A stretch of 64,000 nt of DNA from Nonomuraea angiospora (GTDB taxonomy: Bacteria; Actinomycetota; Actinomycetes; Streptosporangiales; Streptosporangiaceae). The position numbers were made by a program, and so were the translations under genes. The notes under the pieces were generated by a model, which saw only the letters and a list, made by a program, of their open reading frames with translations, was not told where the DNA came from and did no database searches. Of the stretch, positions 31,785 through 40,859 are shown piece by piece. The number at the start of each line of letters is the position of its first letter. The stretch's first letter is position 1. The stretch covers positions 1 through 64,000 of the forward strand of contig NZ_JADBEK010000001.1 of assembly GCF_014873145.1 (NCBI RefSeq). Reading direction: 5' to 3'.

Positions 31785-32878
31785 GGCGCGCCCTCGTCGA
31801 GGGCCTGGACGACGGCGGTCGTGAACTCCTCGGTGCTCGCCGTGCCGCCGAGATCGCGGGTGGCGGTCCCCGCACGGAGGACGTGCTCGAAGGCGGACAC
31901 GAGACGGGCCGCGGCGGCGGGTTCGCCGAGATGATCCAGCATCATGGCCGCCGCCCAGAGGGCGCCGACCGGATTGGCGATGCCCATTCCGGCGATGTCG
32001 GGCGCCGATCCGTGCACCGGCTCGAACATCGACGGGTACGTCTTGGTGGGGTCGAGGTTGGCGCTGGGCGCGACCCCGATCGACCCGGCCAGCGCGCCGG
32101 CGAGGTCGGAGAGGATGTCGCCGAACAGGTTGGAGGCCACGATGACGTCGACGCTCTCCGGCCGCAGCACGAGGCGCGCGGCCAGGGCGTCGATGAGGAC
32201 CTTCTCCAGCCGCACCCCGCTGGCGCCGGCCACCTCCGCCACCACCTCGTCCCAGAACGGCATCGTGTGAATGATGCCGTTCGACTTCGTCGCCGAGATC
32301 AGCCGGCCCGAGCGCCGCCGGGCAAGATCGGCGGCGAAACGGGCGATCCGTTCGACGCCGGTCCGGGTGAACACCGCCTCCTGGACGGCGAACTCGCCGG
32401 GCCGGCCCCGGTTGACCCGGCCGCCGACCTCGCTGTATTCGCCTTCGACGTTCTCGCGCACGACGACCAGGTCGATCGGGGCCTCCGAGCGCAACGGCGA
32501 GCGGATCCCGGGCAGCGACCGGACCGGCCGGAGGTTGACGTACTGCACGAACTCCCGGCGGATGGGGATGAGCAGCCCCCACAGGGTGACGTCGTCGGGG
32601 ATGTCCGGCGCGCCGACGGCGCCGAGCAGGATGGCGTCGGCGGAGGCGAGCTGCTCGAGGCCGTCCACGGGCATCATGCGCCCGTGCGCCCGGTGGTGGT
32701 CGCACCCCCACGCGCGCTCGCGCCACTCGACGGTGAACCCGAAGCTCGCGGCCAGGTGGTCGACGCAGCGCACGGCGGCGGGGACGACCTCGGTGCCGAT
32801 GCCGTCACCCGGGACGACGTCGACGACGTGGCGCCGCGCCGTCCCGGTGCCGGGGTGTCGCGGGGAAGTCGTGGTCAC
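31781..32878 (-). CDS. Isopropylmalate/tartrate/D-malate dehydrogenase-like decarboxylase
   Basis: 365 residues of the isocitrate/isopropylmalate dehydrogenase family. VVPGDGIGTEV at the N-terminus, the substrate Arg-rich region LRPVRSLPG, VVRENVEGEYSEVGG and DILSDLAGALAGSIGVAPSAN are visible. The short length and the ENVEGEYS segment favour the tartrate/D-malate dehydrogenase branch over leucine-biosynthetic LeuB. GTG start overlaps the substrate-binding-protein stop. It would oxidatively decarboxylate a 2-hydroxyacid with NAD and a divalent metal. Confidence 0.85.
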   Translation of the reverse strand: MTTTSPRHPGTGTARRHVVDVVPGDGIGTEVVPAAVRCVDHLAASFGFTVEWRERAWGCDHHRAHGRMMPVDGLEQLASADAILLGAVGAPDIPDDVTLWGLLIPIRREFVQYVNLRPVRSLPGIRSPLRSEAPIDLVVVRENVEGEYSEVGGRVNRGRPGEFAVQEAVFTRTGVERIARFAADLARRRSGRLISATKSNGIIHTMPFWDEVVAEVAGASGVRLEKVLIDALAARLVLRPESVDVIVASNLFGDILSDLAGALAGSIGVAPSANLDPTKTYPSMFEPVHGSAPDIAGMGIANPVGALWAAAMMLDHLGEPAAAARLVSAFEHVLRAGTATRDLGGTASTEEFTTAVVQALDEGAP

Positions 32879-34404
32879 GACAGCTTCGTGTCCTTCGTGA
32901 GCAGGGTTCGCTCCAGCGGGTCGGTCGGCAGGCCCTGAACGCTGTCCGCGACGCCCATGGTGAGGCTTTCGTGGACGAGCGGGACGAAGGCCACGTCGGC
33001 GGCCAGCTGGGTGGCGATCTGACCGTAGAGTACGTGCCGCTCGGCCGGGTCCGCGGTGCTCCCGGCCTCCTTGACGAGCGCGTCGACCTTCGGATTGCAG
33101 TAACCGGCGAGATTGAAGCTGCCCTTGCAGGTCTCGTCCGAGCGCAGGACGCTGATGGGCTCGGGCAGGTCGATGAGGTGGTTGCGGGACAGCAGGGTCG
33201 CCTGGAAGTCGCCGCTCATGAGGTCGTCCTCGACCGAGGCGTAGTCCCCGGTGCGGATCTTCACGGTGATGCCGGCCTCGGCCAGCTGCGCCTGGATCAC
33301 CTGGGCGAGGTCGGCGAACTCGGGCCGGTCGGAATAGGCGATGAGCTCGAAGCCGAGGGAGCCGGGGTCGATGCCGGCCTCGGCCATGGCGGCCTTGGCG
33401 GCCGCGGCGTCGCCCTGCACCGGCCGCAGCCCGGCCGGCGTCCAGGGCTCGTCGGGGGTGAACGGCCCGGCCGCCGCGGTGGCAGTGCCCTCGTAGACCG
33501 CCTTGACGATGGCGTCGAGCCCGAGGGCCCGCTGGATCGCGCGGCGCGCCTCGACCTTGTCGAAGGGGGCTTTGCGGGTGTTGAGGTACAGGCCGGTGGT
33601 GCGGGGCAGCGCGACCTGCTGCAGGGTGATGTTGTTGTCGCCCTTCAGGGTGGCGAGGGTGGTGACGGGCAGGTTGGCAGCCACCGAGACCTCGCCGGCC
33701 CGCAGCTGCGTGGCGCGGGTGGCGCCGCTCTCGGCGTAGCGGATCTCGGCCCCGTCGAGGGCGACGTCCCCGCCCCAGTAGGCGTCGTTGGCGGCCAGCG
33801 ACAGCGACTGGCCGGTCCCGATGCTGGTGATCTTGAACGGCCCGGTGCAGGTGCCGACCGGGTTCGTGGCGGTGCCGGAGAACGCCTCAGGGGCGAGGAT
33901 CCCGGTGTTGGGGACGCTGACCCGCAGCGGCAGGAAAAGGTCCTCCTCGGGCGTGTCGATCCGTAGGGTCCGGTCGTCGACGGCGGTGACCGCGGCGATG
34001 ACGCCGGGGGCGAAGCTGCGCGGCGGCGCCGTGGCCTTCAGCAGCCGGTTGAGATCGTCGGCGACGACCTTGGCGGTGAGCGCGGTGCCGTTCTGGAACG
34101 TGGTCTCACGGATGGTGAACGTCCAGGACTTCGGCGCCGTCTGCTTCCACTCCGTGGCCAGGGCGGGCTGGGGCTGGTTGTCCTTGTCCACGGCCACCAG
34201 GGTCTCCAGGCAGCCGGCGCGGGTGAGGGTGAAGGCGTCGTCGGTCTCCAGGGCGTACCCGGAGTCGGGCGCCCAGAGGTCGGCGACGACCAGCTTGGAG
34301 CCGCCCTTCGCGGTGGCGTCGGGACTCGCGGAGTCGAACGAGCAGCCGGCGAGCACGACGAGGGCTGTCGACATGCCGGCGAGGGTTTTCCAGGTGCGTG
34401 CCAT
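32875..34404 (-). CDS. Peptide/nickel-type ABC substrate-binding lipoprotein
   Basis: About 509 residues of the SBP_bac_5 family with a lipoprotein signal (lipobox LAGC, Cys21 when started at 34404). AAGGA lies 9 bases before that ATG; an upstream GTG at 34428 is less likely. It would capture an oligopeptide or similar solute outside the cell and pass it to the permease genes upstream in the operon. The gene is separated from its ATPases by the aldehyde dehydrogenase gene. The 124-base gap ahead of it shows no clear hairpin. Confidence 0.88.
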   Translation of the reverse strand: MARTWKTLAGMSTALVVLAGCSFDSASPDATAKGGSKLVVADLWAPDSGYALETDDAFTLTRAGCLETLVAVDKDNQPQPALATEWKQTAPKSWTFTIRETTFQNGTALTAKVVADDLNRLLKATAPPRSFAPGVIAAVTAVDDRTLRIDTPEEDLFLPLRVSVPNTGILAPEAFSGTATNPVGTCTGPFKITSIGTGQSLSLAANDAYWGGDVALDGAEIRYAESGATRATQLRAGEVSVAANLPVTTLATLKGDNNITLQQVALPRTTGLYLNTRKAPFDKVEARRAIQRALGLDAIVKAVYEGTATAAAGPFTPDEPWTPAGLRPVQGDAAAAKAAMAEAGIDPGSLGFELIAYSDRPEFADLAQVIQAQLAEAGITVKIRTGDYASVEDDLMSGDFQATLLSRNHLIDLPEPISVLRSDETCKGSFNLAGYCNPKVDALVKEAGSTADPAERHVLYGQIATQLAADVAFVPLVHESLTMGVADSVQGLPTDPLERTLLTKDTKLS

Positions 34405-34528
34405 GCTGGTGTTCCTTCTGAACGTCACAGGGGGGAGAGCAAGGAAACGGGCACCACGACATGACCGGTTGACGTTCGTTTGTCCCGGCCGGATGGGCGG
34501 CGGATGGATGGTTGCCGGTGAGGGGGGC

Positions 34529-36034
34529 TCAGCTGATGGAGGTGAGCCGGGCTGCGATGACCTTGGGTGCGGTCATCGCCACGACGGCGCTGGTGACGCC
34601 TTCCCGGCCGATGCCGCTGCGGTGGAAACCGCCGAACGGCATGGCGTCGATGCGGAAGTCGGACGTGTCGTTGATCATCACCGCGCCGGCCCGCAGCCGG
34701 CGGGCGGTGCGCAGGGCCGCGGTGGTGTCGCGGGTGAAGACGCCGGCCTGCAGGCCGGTGGCCGCGCGGTTGGCCTGGTTCACGGCGTCGTCGAGGTCGG
34801 CCACGGGCAGCACGCTGACCACGGGGCCGAAGATCTCGTCGGTGACGATGGGATCGTCGGGGGCGAGGCCGGTGAGGATGGTCGGCTGGTACGTGGCCTC
34901 CTGGCGGACCGCTCCCGCCCGTACGACCGCGCCGCGGGCGACGGCCTCCCCGACGCGGTGCTCCACGCGGCGCGCGGCCGCCACGTCGATCAGCGGCCCG
35001 ACGTCGGTCCTCTCGTCGTGCTTGCTGCCGACCCTCAGGTGAGCGGTCGCATGGGTCAGGTGGCCGAGCAGCTCGTCGTAGTGCCGGGCGACCACGTAGA
35101 CGCGCTGCACCGACAGGCAGTTCTGCCCCGCGCACCCGAACGCCCCTTCGGCGATGGCCCGCGCGGCCGCCATCAGGTCCACGTCGTGGTCGACGATGAC
35201 GGGGTTGGAGCCGCCCAGCTCCATCAGGAGGGTACGGGCGCCGGCCAGGCGGGCCACCTCGTCGGCGGTGCGCACCCCGCCGGTGAAGGAGACGACGTCG
35301 ACGCCGGGGTGCGACACCAGCTCGCGCCCGGCGGCCGGGCCGCCGGGCAGCACGGCGAGCCGGTCGCCGGGAACGCCTGCCTCGAGGAGCAGTTCGGCGA
35401 GGGCCAGCGCGGACAGCGGCGTCGCCTCGTGCGGTTTGACCGCGATGACGTTGCCGGACAGCAGCGCCGGGCCGACCTTGTGCGCCACGAGGTTCAGCGG
35501 GTCGTTGAACGGGGTGATGGCGGCGACCACCCCGAGCGGCTCCCGGCTGCTCCACCCGAGCCGGTCCGCGCCGCGGGAGGTGTCCTCGAACGGCACGCTG
35601 GCGCCCTGCAGGGCGTGTCCCGCGCCGGCGGACAGCTGCAGGGTCTCCGCCGCCCGGCCCACCTCGCGGCGGGCGTCCCTGATCGTCTTGCATCCCTCGG
35701 AGCCCACGATGGCGGTGAACCGTTCGGCCCGCTGCCTCAGCAGGTCGGCGGCGCGGTGCAGGGCCTCCCGGCGTCGCCACAGCGGCCAGTCGCCACGGCC
35801 GGCGTCGGTGTCGGCGCCGGTGCCGGCCCGGAAGGCGTCCACGAGCGCGTCGACGGCCGCGCGTACTTCCGCAGCGGTGCTGTCGGCGACCTCGCCGAGG
35901 AACGCGCCGGTCTCGGGGTCGGTGACGGCGGTGCGCCGTTCGGTCTCCTGCCAGCGTCCGCCGGCGAACGCCTGGCCGGGCGGGCTCCAACGGGTGGCGG
36001 CGGACGGGGCGGTGGGTCCGGTCATCAGGCTCAT
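34529..36034 (-). CDS. NAD(P)-dependent aldehyde dehydrogenase
   Basis: 501 residues of the ALDH superfamily. Catalytic Cys306 is in AFGCAGQNCLSVQR, the general-base Glu in LLMELGGSNP, and the C-terminal FGGFHRSGIGREG is typical of the lactaldehyde/phosphonoacetaldehyde/non-phosphorylating GAPDH branch. The ATG overlaps the stop of the ATPase gene (ATGA). In context it would oxidise an aldehyde released by the FAD amine oxidase of the same operon. Confidence 0.88.
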   Translation of the reverse strand: MSLMTGPTAPSAATRWSPPGQAFAGGRWQETERRTAVTDPETGAFLGEVADSTAAEVRAAVDALVDAFRAGTGADTDAGRGDWPLWRRREALHRAADLLRQRAERFTAIVGSEGCKTIRDARREVGRAAETLQLSAGAGHALQGASVPFEDTSRGADRLGWSSREPLGVVAAITPFNDPLNLVAHKVGPALLSGNVIAVKPHEATPLSALALAELLLEAGVPGDRLAVLPGGPAAGRELVSHPGVDVVSFTGGVRTADEVARLAGARTLLMELGGSNPVIVDHDVDLMAAARAIAEGAFGCAGQNCLSVQRVYVVARHYDELLGHLTHATAHLRVGSKHDERTDVGPLIDVAAARRVEHRVGEAVARGAVVRAGAVRQEATYQPTILTGLAPDDPIVTDEIFGPVVSVLPVADLDDAVNQANRAATGLQAGVFTRDTTAALRTARRLRAGAVMINDTSDFRIDAMPFGGFHRSGIGREGVTSAVVAMTAPKVIAARLTSIS

Positions 36035-37056
36035 GCGGGGATCTCCTCAACGACCAGGTGGCTCCTGCTCTCCGCGGAGCGGTGGCAGCGGACGTGGTGG
36101 CCGTTTCCGATGTCGACGAGGTCGGGTTGCTCGGCGCGGCAACGGTCGGTGGCCAGCGGGCAGCGGGTGTTGAAGCGGCAGCCGGGCGGCGGGGAGACGG
36201 GGCTGGGAGGCTCGCCCTTCAGCTGGTCCTGCGCGCCGGCGACGATGCGGTGTCCCCGACCGGAATGCAACAGCGCCAGCGTGTAGGGGTGCAGGGCGCC
36301 CGCGAAGATGTCGTCGTGCGTGGCCATCTCCACGATCTGCCCGAGGTAGAGAACCGCCACCCGGTCGGCGAGGAACTCGACCACCCTCAGGTCGTGGGAG
36401 ATGAACAGCATGCTCAGCCCCCGCGACCGGCGCAGATCGACCAGCAGGTTCAGGATGGTCGCCTGCACCGAGGCGTCCAGGGCCGAGACGGGCTCGTCGC
36501 AGACGAGCAGCTTGGGCTCCAGCAGGAGGGCCCTGGCGATGACCACCCGCTGCAGCTGCCCTCCGGAGCAGTCGCCCGGCCGGCGCTCCAGGAAGCCGTG
36601 GTCCAGGCCGACCTCCGTCAGCGCGGTGGCGACCCGCCGCAGGCGTTCCTGCGGCGTGCCGACGCGGTGCTGCTCCAGCGGGGCGAGCAGTGATTCCCGC
36701 AGCGTCATGCGCGGGTCCAGCGCCGAGTGCGGGTCCTGGAAGACCAGCTGCGCCGACCGGCGCAGCTGACGGAGCCGGGCGCCGCGCAGCTTGCCGACCC
36801 TCAGCCGATCGACCTCGATCCGTCCGGAGTCGACCGGTACGAGGCCGAGCAGGAGCCGGGCCAGAGTGCTCTTGCCCGAGCCGGACTCACCGACCAGCCC
36901 CAGCACCTCTCCCGTGCGGATGGTCAGGGACACGTCGTCGACGGAGTGCACGTGCGGCCGGCGCCCGAAGCCGTTCCGCGACAGCGGATAGTGCTTGGTC
37001 ACGTGGTCGACGACGGCGATGTCGGCGGTGTCGGCGTTCTGCGCGGGGTCGTTCAT
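36031..37056 (-). CDS. Peptide ABC transporter ATPase, DppF/OppF type
   Basis: 341 residues. Walker A GESGSGKST, Q-loop LVFQDPHSALDPRM, a signature reading CSGGQLQR (Cys in place of the usual Leu), Walker B LLVCDEPVSALD and the C-terminal Cys-containing oligopeptide-transporter domain (CRFNTRCPLA...C). Overlaps both neighbours by 4 bases (ATGA). Confidence 0.9.
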   Translation of the reverse strand: MNDPAQNADTADIAVVDHVTKHYPLSRNGFGRRPHVHSVDDVSLTIRTGEVLGLVGESGSGKSTLARLLLGLVPVDSGRIEVDRLRVGKLRGARLRQLRRSAQLVFQDPHSALDPRMTLRESLLAPLEQHRVGTPQERLRRVATALTEVGLDHGFLERRPGDCSGGQLQRVVIARALLLEPKLLVCDEPVSALDASVQATILNLLVDLRRSRGLSMLFISHDLRVVEFLADRVAVLYLGQIVEMATHDDIFAGALHPYTLALLHSGRGHRIVAGAQDQLKGEPPSPVSPPPGCRFNTRCPLATDRCRAEQPDLVDIGNGHHVRCHRSAESRSHLVVEEIPA

Positions 37057-38057
37057 GCCGGAACCTGTCGTCGGGGGCCGATGGTGACCCAGCAGCGTGA
37101 GTTGCGGCGGGTGCCGCAGCCAGCGAGATCGGGTTCCTCGCTGTCGCAGTGGGAGCCCAGCTCCCCGTCGCCGGCGGCGACGGCGCAGCGCGGGCGGAAG
37201 CGGCAGCCGTGGCTGACGGCGCGGGCCGAGGTGGCGTTTCCGGGGATGGTGTGCAGATGGCCGGTTTCGTCGGTCTGCAGGGTGGAGCAGCGCAGCAACG
37301 CCTGGGTGTAAGGGTGCTCGGCGGCGGTGATGACCTCGGCGGCCGGTCCGTCCTCGACGATGCGGCCCGCGTACATGACGGCGATGCGGTCGGCGATGGA
37401 GGCGACGGTGGTGACGTCGTGGGAGATGAACAGGACCGACATTCCGGTCTCGACCTGCATGGCGGCGATCAGCCGCAGGATCTGCGCCTCGACGGTGACG
37501 TCAAGGGCGGTGGTGGGCTCGTCGGCGATGAGCACGTCCGGGTGGGCGGCCAGCGCCATGGCGATCATGACGCGCTGGGCCATGCCGCCGGACATCTGGT
37601 GCGGATGGTCGCCGGCGCGGCGGTCGGGATCGGGGATCCCGACCGCGGCGAGCAACTCCACGACCCGGCGGCGGGCGGCCTGCCGGCTCATGCCGAGATG
37701 CCTGCGCAGCGGCTCGGCGACCTGGCTGCCGACCGTCGCGGTCGGGTCGAGCATGCGCTTGGGCTGCTGGTAGAGCATGGAGATCCGCCGGCCGCGCACG
37801 CCGTCCAGCGCCCGCGAGGAGGCGGCGAGCAGGTCCAGGTCGCCCAGCCGCAGGCCCTCGGCGTGCATGTGCAGCCCGGCCGGCAGCATGCGCAGCACCG
37901 AGTGGGCGGTCATGCTCTTGCCCGACCCCGATTCGCCGACCACGGCCAGCACCTCGCCGGGATCGAGGGTCAGGCTCACGCGGTCGAGGATGGGCGGGGC
38001 CTGTCCCGGCCGGCCGGCGTGAACGGTCAGGTCACGGACCTCCAGACGCGCGCTCAT
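37053..38057 (-). CDS. Peptide ABC transporter ATPase, DppD/OppD type
   Basis: 334 residues. Walker A GESGSGKSM, signature MSGGMAQR, Walker B VLIADEPTTALD, HDVTTVASIADRI switch, and the oligopeptide C-terminal domain with CRFRPRC. It pairs with the following ATPase to drive the two permeases. Its ATG overlaps the GntR stop (ATGA). Confidence 0.9.
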   Translation of the reverse strand: MSARLEVRDLTVHAGRPGQAPPILDRVSLTLDPGEVLAVVGESGSGKSMTAHSVLRMLPAGLHMHAEGLRLGDLDLLAASSRALDGVRGRRISMLYQQPKRMLDPTATVGSQVAEPLRRHLGMSRQAARRRVVELLAAVGIPDPDRRAGDHPHQMSGGMAQRVMIAMALAAHPDVLIADEPTTALDVTVEAQILRLIAAMQVETGMSVLFISHDVTTVASIADRIAVMYAGRIVEDGPAAEVITAAEHPYTQALLRCSTLQTDETGHLHTIPGNATSARAVSHGCRFRPRCAVAAGDGELGSHCDSEEPDLAGCGTRRNSRCWVTIGPRRQVPA

Positions 38058-38857
38058 GGCTGCTCCCGGGGCTGCGGTGGGGCTTGCTGGTCGTCGCCGT
38101 GCCGGTAGCCGTCGGCGTGTTCGTGGAACTCCGACGGGTCCTGGTGGCGATGCGAGTGAGGGTGGAGGCGGCGCTTGGGCGGCTGCTCCGAGGTCCCCGG
38201 CTGGAGCTCGCCGGCCTCGGCGAAGTGCCGGTCCAGGAGCGCCTTGGCGGCGGACCTGTCACCGCTGGCGATGACGTGCAGCAGCTGCTCGTGCTCGGCC
38301 CACAGCGTGGAACGATCGCTGTAGCTGTCGACGATCATCCGGAAGCACAGCTGCATCTCGTTGGCGATGAGCCCGTACAGCCGGTCCAGCCGGGTGCTGC
38401 CGGCGGCGCTGACCAGCCGGCGGTGGAAGGCGAGGTCCAGGGCGGCCAGCGCGCTCTCGTCCGCGTGGCCGACGGCCTCCCTCATTTGCGCGACGATCAC
38501 TTCGAGGTCGGCGACCAGGCCCGCGGAGACCCCCCGGGCGGTGACCCGGCGCAGCGCCTCCCGCTCGATCGCCTGGCGGGCGACGAAGATGTCCTCCAGG
38601 TCCTCCCTGGTCAGGGTGGGGACGAAGACCCCTTGGCGGGGGTAGCTGACGAGCAGGCCCTCCTGCACCAGACGCTGCATCGCCTCGCGCAACGGGCCGC
38701 GCGAGACCTCGAAGTACGCCGCGAGCTCGACTTCGTTCATCTGGGTCCCGGGCGGGAACTCCCCGCCGAGGATGCGGTCGCGCAACAGCCCGGTGACCAC
38801 CTCCGTCAGCGTCCGCTTCGAGGTCCTGCCCGCCGGGGCCGGGGTCTGATGGCTCAT
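38054..38857 (-). CDS. GntR/FadR-family regulator (FCD domain) with His-rich tail
   Basis: 267 residues: N-terminal winged helix (LRDRILGGEFPPGTQMNEVELAAYFEVSRG is its core, split here by description only), then an all-helical FCD domain with likely metal-binding Asp/His residues (LDLAFHRRL, WAEHEQLLH, RHFAEAG). After the domain comes a roughly 40-residue tail rich in His (HPHSHRHQD, EFHEHADGYRHGDD). The gene sits in the middle of the transporter operon, between permease and ATPase genes. It is the natural candidate for the TGTTGACAACA palindromes at 42996 and 43124. Confidence 0.88.
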   Translation of the reverse strand: MSHQTPAPAGRTSKRTLTEVVTGLLRDRILGGEFPPGTQMNEVELAAYFEVSRGPLREAMQRLVQEGLLVSYPRQGVFVPTLTREDLEDIFVARQAIEREALRRVTARGVSAGLVADLEVIVAQMREAVGHADESALAALDLAFHRRLVSAAGSTRLDRLYGLIANEMQLCFRMIVDSYSDRSTLWAEHEQLLHVIASGDRSAAKALLDRHFAEAGELQPGTSEQPPKRRLHPHSHRHQDPSEFHEHADGYRHGDDQQAPPQPREQP

Positions 38858-38970
38858 GAGTGTGCTTCTCCGGGTTCGTGTTCCGTTCCCACCGCTCGCG
38901 CTCTCCAGCCGCAGGAGCGCGTGATCGTTTCCAGTGTGACCGCCGTGGGGGCTCGGCGGGACTCCGCAGC

Positions 38971-39891
38971 TCATGTTGACCCTCCCGTCCGGGCCCGGCG
39001 CGTCTCCAGGCCCCGGCCGGCGAGCGTGACGCTGAGAGCCGCGACGAAGATCGCGGCACCGGGGGCCAGGACCAGCAGCGGCGAGCGGTCGAGGTAGGGA
39101 ATGGCCTCGGACAACATCGACCCCCAGTCGGAGAACGGTGGCTGGACGCCGAGTCCCAGGAAGGACAGGGCGCCGACGGTGATGAGCTTGTGGCCGAAGC
39201 GCACGGCCGCGTGGGCCAGCAGCGGGGGCAGGGCGTTGGGGAGCAGGTGGCGGCGGATGATGAACCATCCCGAGCACCCCAGAGCCTGGGCCGCCTCGAT
39301 GAAGTCACGGCCGTTGATCTCCAGCGCGACGCCACGGGCCAGCCGGCAGAACGGCGTCCACCCGCCGATGGTCAGGGCGAGCACCAGCGTCAGGTCGCCG
39401 GTGCCGAGCACCGCGACGAGGAAGAGCGCGACCACCATCTCGGGGAAGGCCAGCAGGATGTCGGTGACGCGCATGACGACGGTGTCGAGCAGACCGCCTC
39501 GCCGCGCGACGACGAACCCCACGAGAGTGCCGGTGACGGCGCAGATCACCAGCGTGACCGTGGCGACGGCCAGGGAGAACCGGCCCCCGTCCAGCAGCCT
39601 GCTGAGCACGTCGCGGCCCAGGTGGTCGGTGCCCAGCAGGTGGGCCGCGGAGCTGCCTTCCAGGCGCGCGACGAGGTCCTGCTGCGCCGGCGGATAGGGC
39701 GCCAGCCACGGTGCCAGCACCAGGAGCGCGGCGATCACCCCGAACAGGATGGACCCGGCCAGCAGCGCCGGCGGCCACGTTCCGCGCCGGCGGCGCGCGG
39801 GGGCGGCGGCGGTCTCGGCCGGTGACGGCGGAGGCGCGGCGCCGGGTTCGTCGCGGCGGGCGTCGTCGCCGAAGACGTCAAGCACGGACAC
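38971..39891 (-). CDS. Peptide ABC transporter permease, DppC type
   Basis: About 306 residues from a GTG at 39891 with GAGGA upstream; a GTG at 39885 and an earlier one at 39933 are possible. Six membrane helices, the LLGTDHLGRDVLSRLLDGG motif of DppC/NikC proteins and the ATPase-contact EAA loop (EAAQALGCSGWFIIRRHLLPN). A Pro/Ala-rich cytoplasmic N-terminus precedes helix 1. Overlaps the DppB gene by 14 bases. Confidence 0.88.
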   Translation of the reverse strand: MSVLDVFGDDARRDEPGAAPPPSPAETAAAPARRRRGTWPPALLAGSILFGVIAALLVLAPWLAPYPPAQQDLVARLEGSSAAHLLGTDHLGRDVLSRLLDGGRFSLAVATVTLVICAVTGTLVGFVVARRGGLLDTVVMRVTDILLAFPEMVVALFLVAVLGTGDLTLVLALTIGGWTPFCRLARGVALEINGRDFIEAAQALGCSGWFIIRRHLLPNALPPLLAHAAVRFGHKLITVGALSFLGLGVQPPFSDWGSMLSEAIPYLDRSPLLVLAPGAAIFVAALSVTLAGRGLETRRARTGGST

Positions 39892-40822
39892 GGCTCGTCC
39901 TCGCGTTCGGGTTGATGGCGGTGTAAAGGACATCGGTGAGGGTGGTGATGAGCACGGCCAGGCCGACGACCGCCACGACCCCGCCCTGGATGAGCGGGAC
40001 GTCGTTGTTGATGACCGCGTCGTACATCTGCCGCCCGACCCCGGGCACCGCGAAGATCACCTCGACGACGACCGAGCCGCCGAGCAGGCCGGCCAGCCAG
40101 ACCGCGAACAGCGTCAGGACCGGCAGAACGGAGTTGCGCAGCCCGTGACGCAGCATGGTCTGGGCGAAGCTCAGCCCGCGACCCCGGGCGGCGGTGATGT
40201 AGGGCGCCTCGAGCACCTCGATCATCGACGCGCGGGCCACCTGGGTGAAGTAGCTCATCGGCCGCAGCGCCACGGTCAGGCAGGGCAGCACCATCGACTC
40301 CACCCCGTGCCAGCCGGAGGAGGGCAGGACGCCGAGCTGCAGGGCGAACACCAGGACCAGGACCGGGCCGAGCCAGTACTCCGGGACGGCCACGAACGCC
40401 TGCGTGACGCCGGTGATCGCCCCGTCGAGCGGGGTTCCGCGCCGCACCGCGCAGACGGCTCCCAGCGGGACCGCCACGAGCAGGGCGAGCAGGAGGGCGA
40501 TGACGGCGATCGAGGCGGTGACCGACAGCGCGCGCATCAGCTGGGGGAGAACCTCCGTGCCGTTGGTGAACGACCGGCCGAGATCACCCCGCAGCGCCGA
40601 GCCCAGCCAGGACAGGTACTGCTGGAGCAGCGGCCGGTCCAGCCCGTACTCGACCCGGAGGCGGGCCAGCGTCCGCGGGTCCTGGACCAGGTCGCCCACC
40701 CTGGCCCGCAGGATCCGCGCGGCCGGGTCGCCGGGCGTGACGTAGGGGATGAGGAACACCAGGAAAGAGGCGACCAGCAGGGTCGTCACGAGGACGGCGA
40801 ACCGTCTCAGCACGTACAACAC
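39878..40822 (-). CDS. Peptide ABC transporter permease, DppB type
   Basis: 314 residues from GTG. Six helices, N-terminal motif PGDPAARIL, LGLDRPLLQQY-like segment (EYGLDRPLLQQYLSWL) and the EAA loop (TAARGRGLSFAQTMLRHGLRN). Forms the channel with the DppC-type protein. Confidence 0.9.
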   Translation of the reverse strand: MLYVLRRFAVLVTTLLVASFLVFLIPYVTPGDPAARILRARVGDLVQDPRTLARLRVEYGLDRPLLQQYLSWLGSALRGDLGRSFTNGTEVLPQLMRALSVTASIAVIALLLALLVAVPLGAVCAVRRGTPLDGAITGVTQAFVAVPEYWLGPVLVLVFALQLGVLPSSGWHGVESMVLPCLTVALRPMSYFTQVARASMIEVLEAPYITAARGRGLSFAQTMLRHGLRNSVLPVLTLFAVWLAGLLGGSVVVEVIFAVPGVGRQMYDAVINNDVPLIQGGVVAVVGLAVLITTLTDVLYTAINPNARTSRVRA

Positions 40823-40859
40823 TCGGGAACCTCCGGGTCGTCACACGTTCGCGGATCGA

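Noticed and set aside
31781..32878. leuB for leucine synthesis
   Set aside because: No leu genes nearby and the sequence features and operon context favour the tartrate/D-malate dehydrogenase branch.
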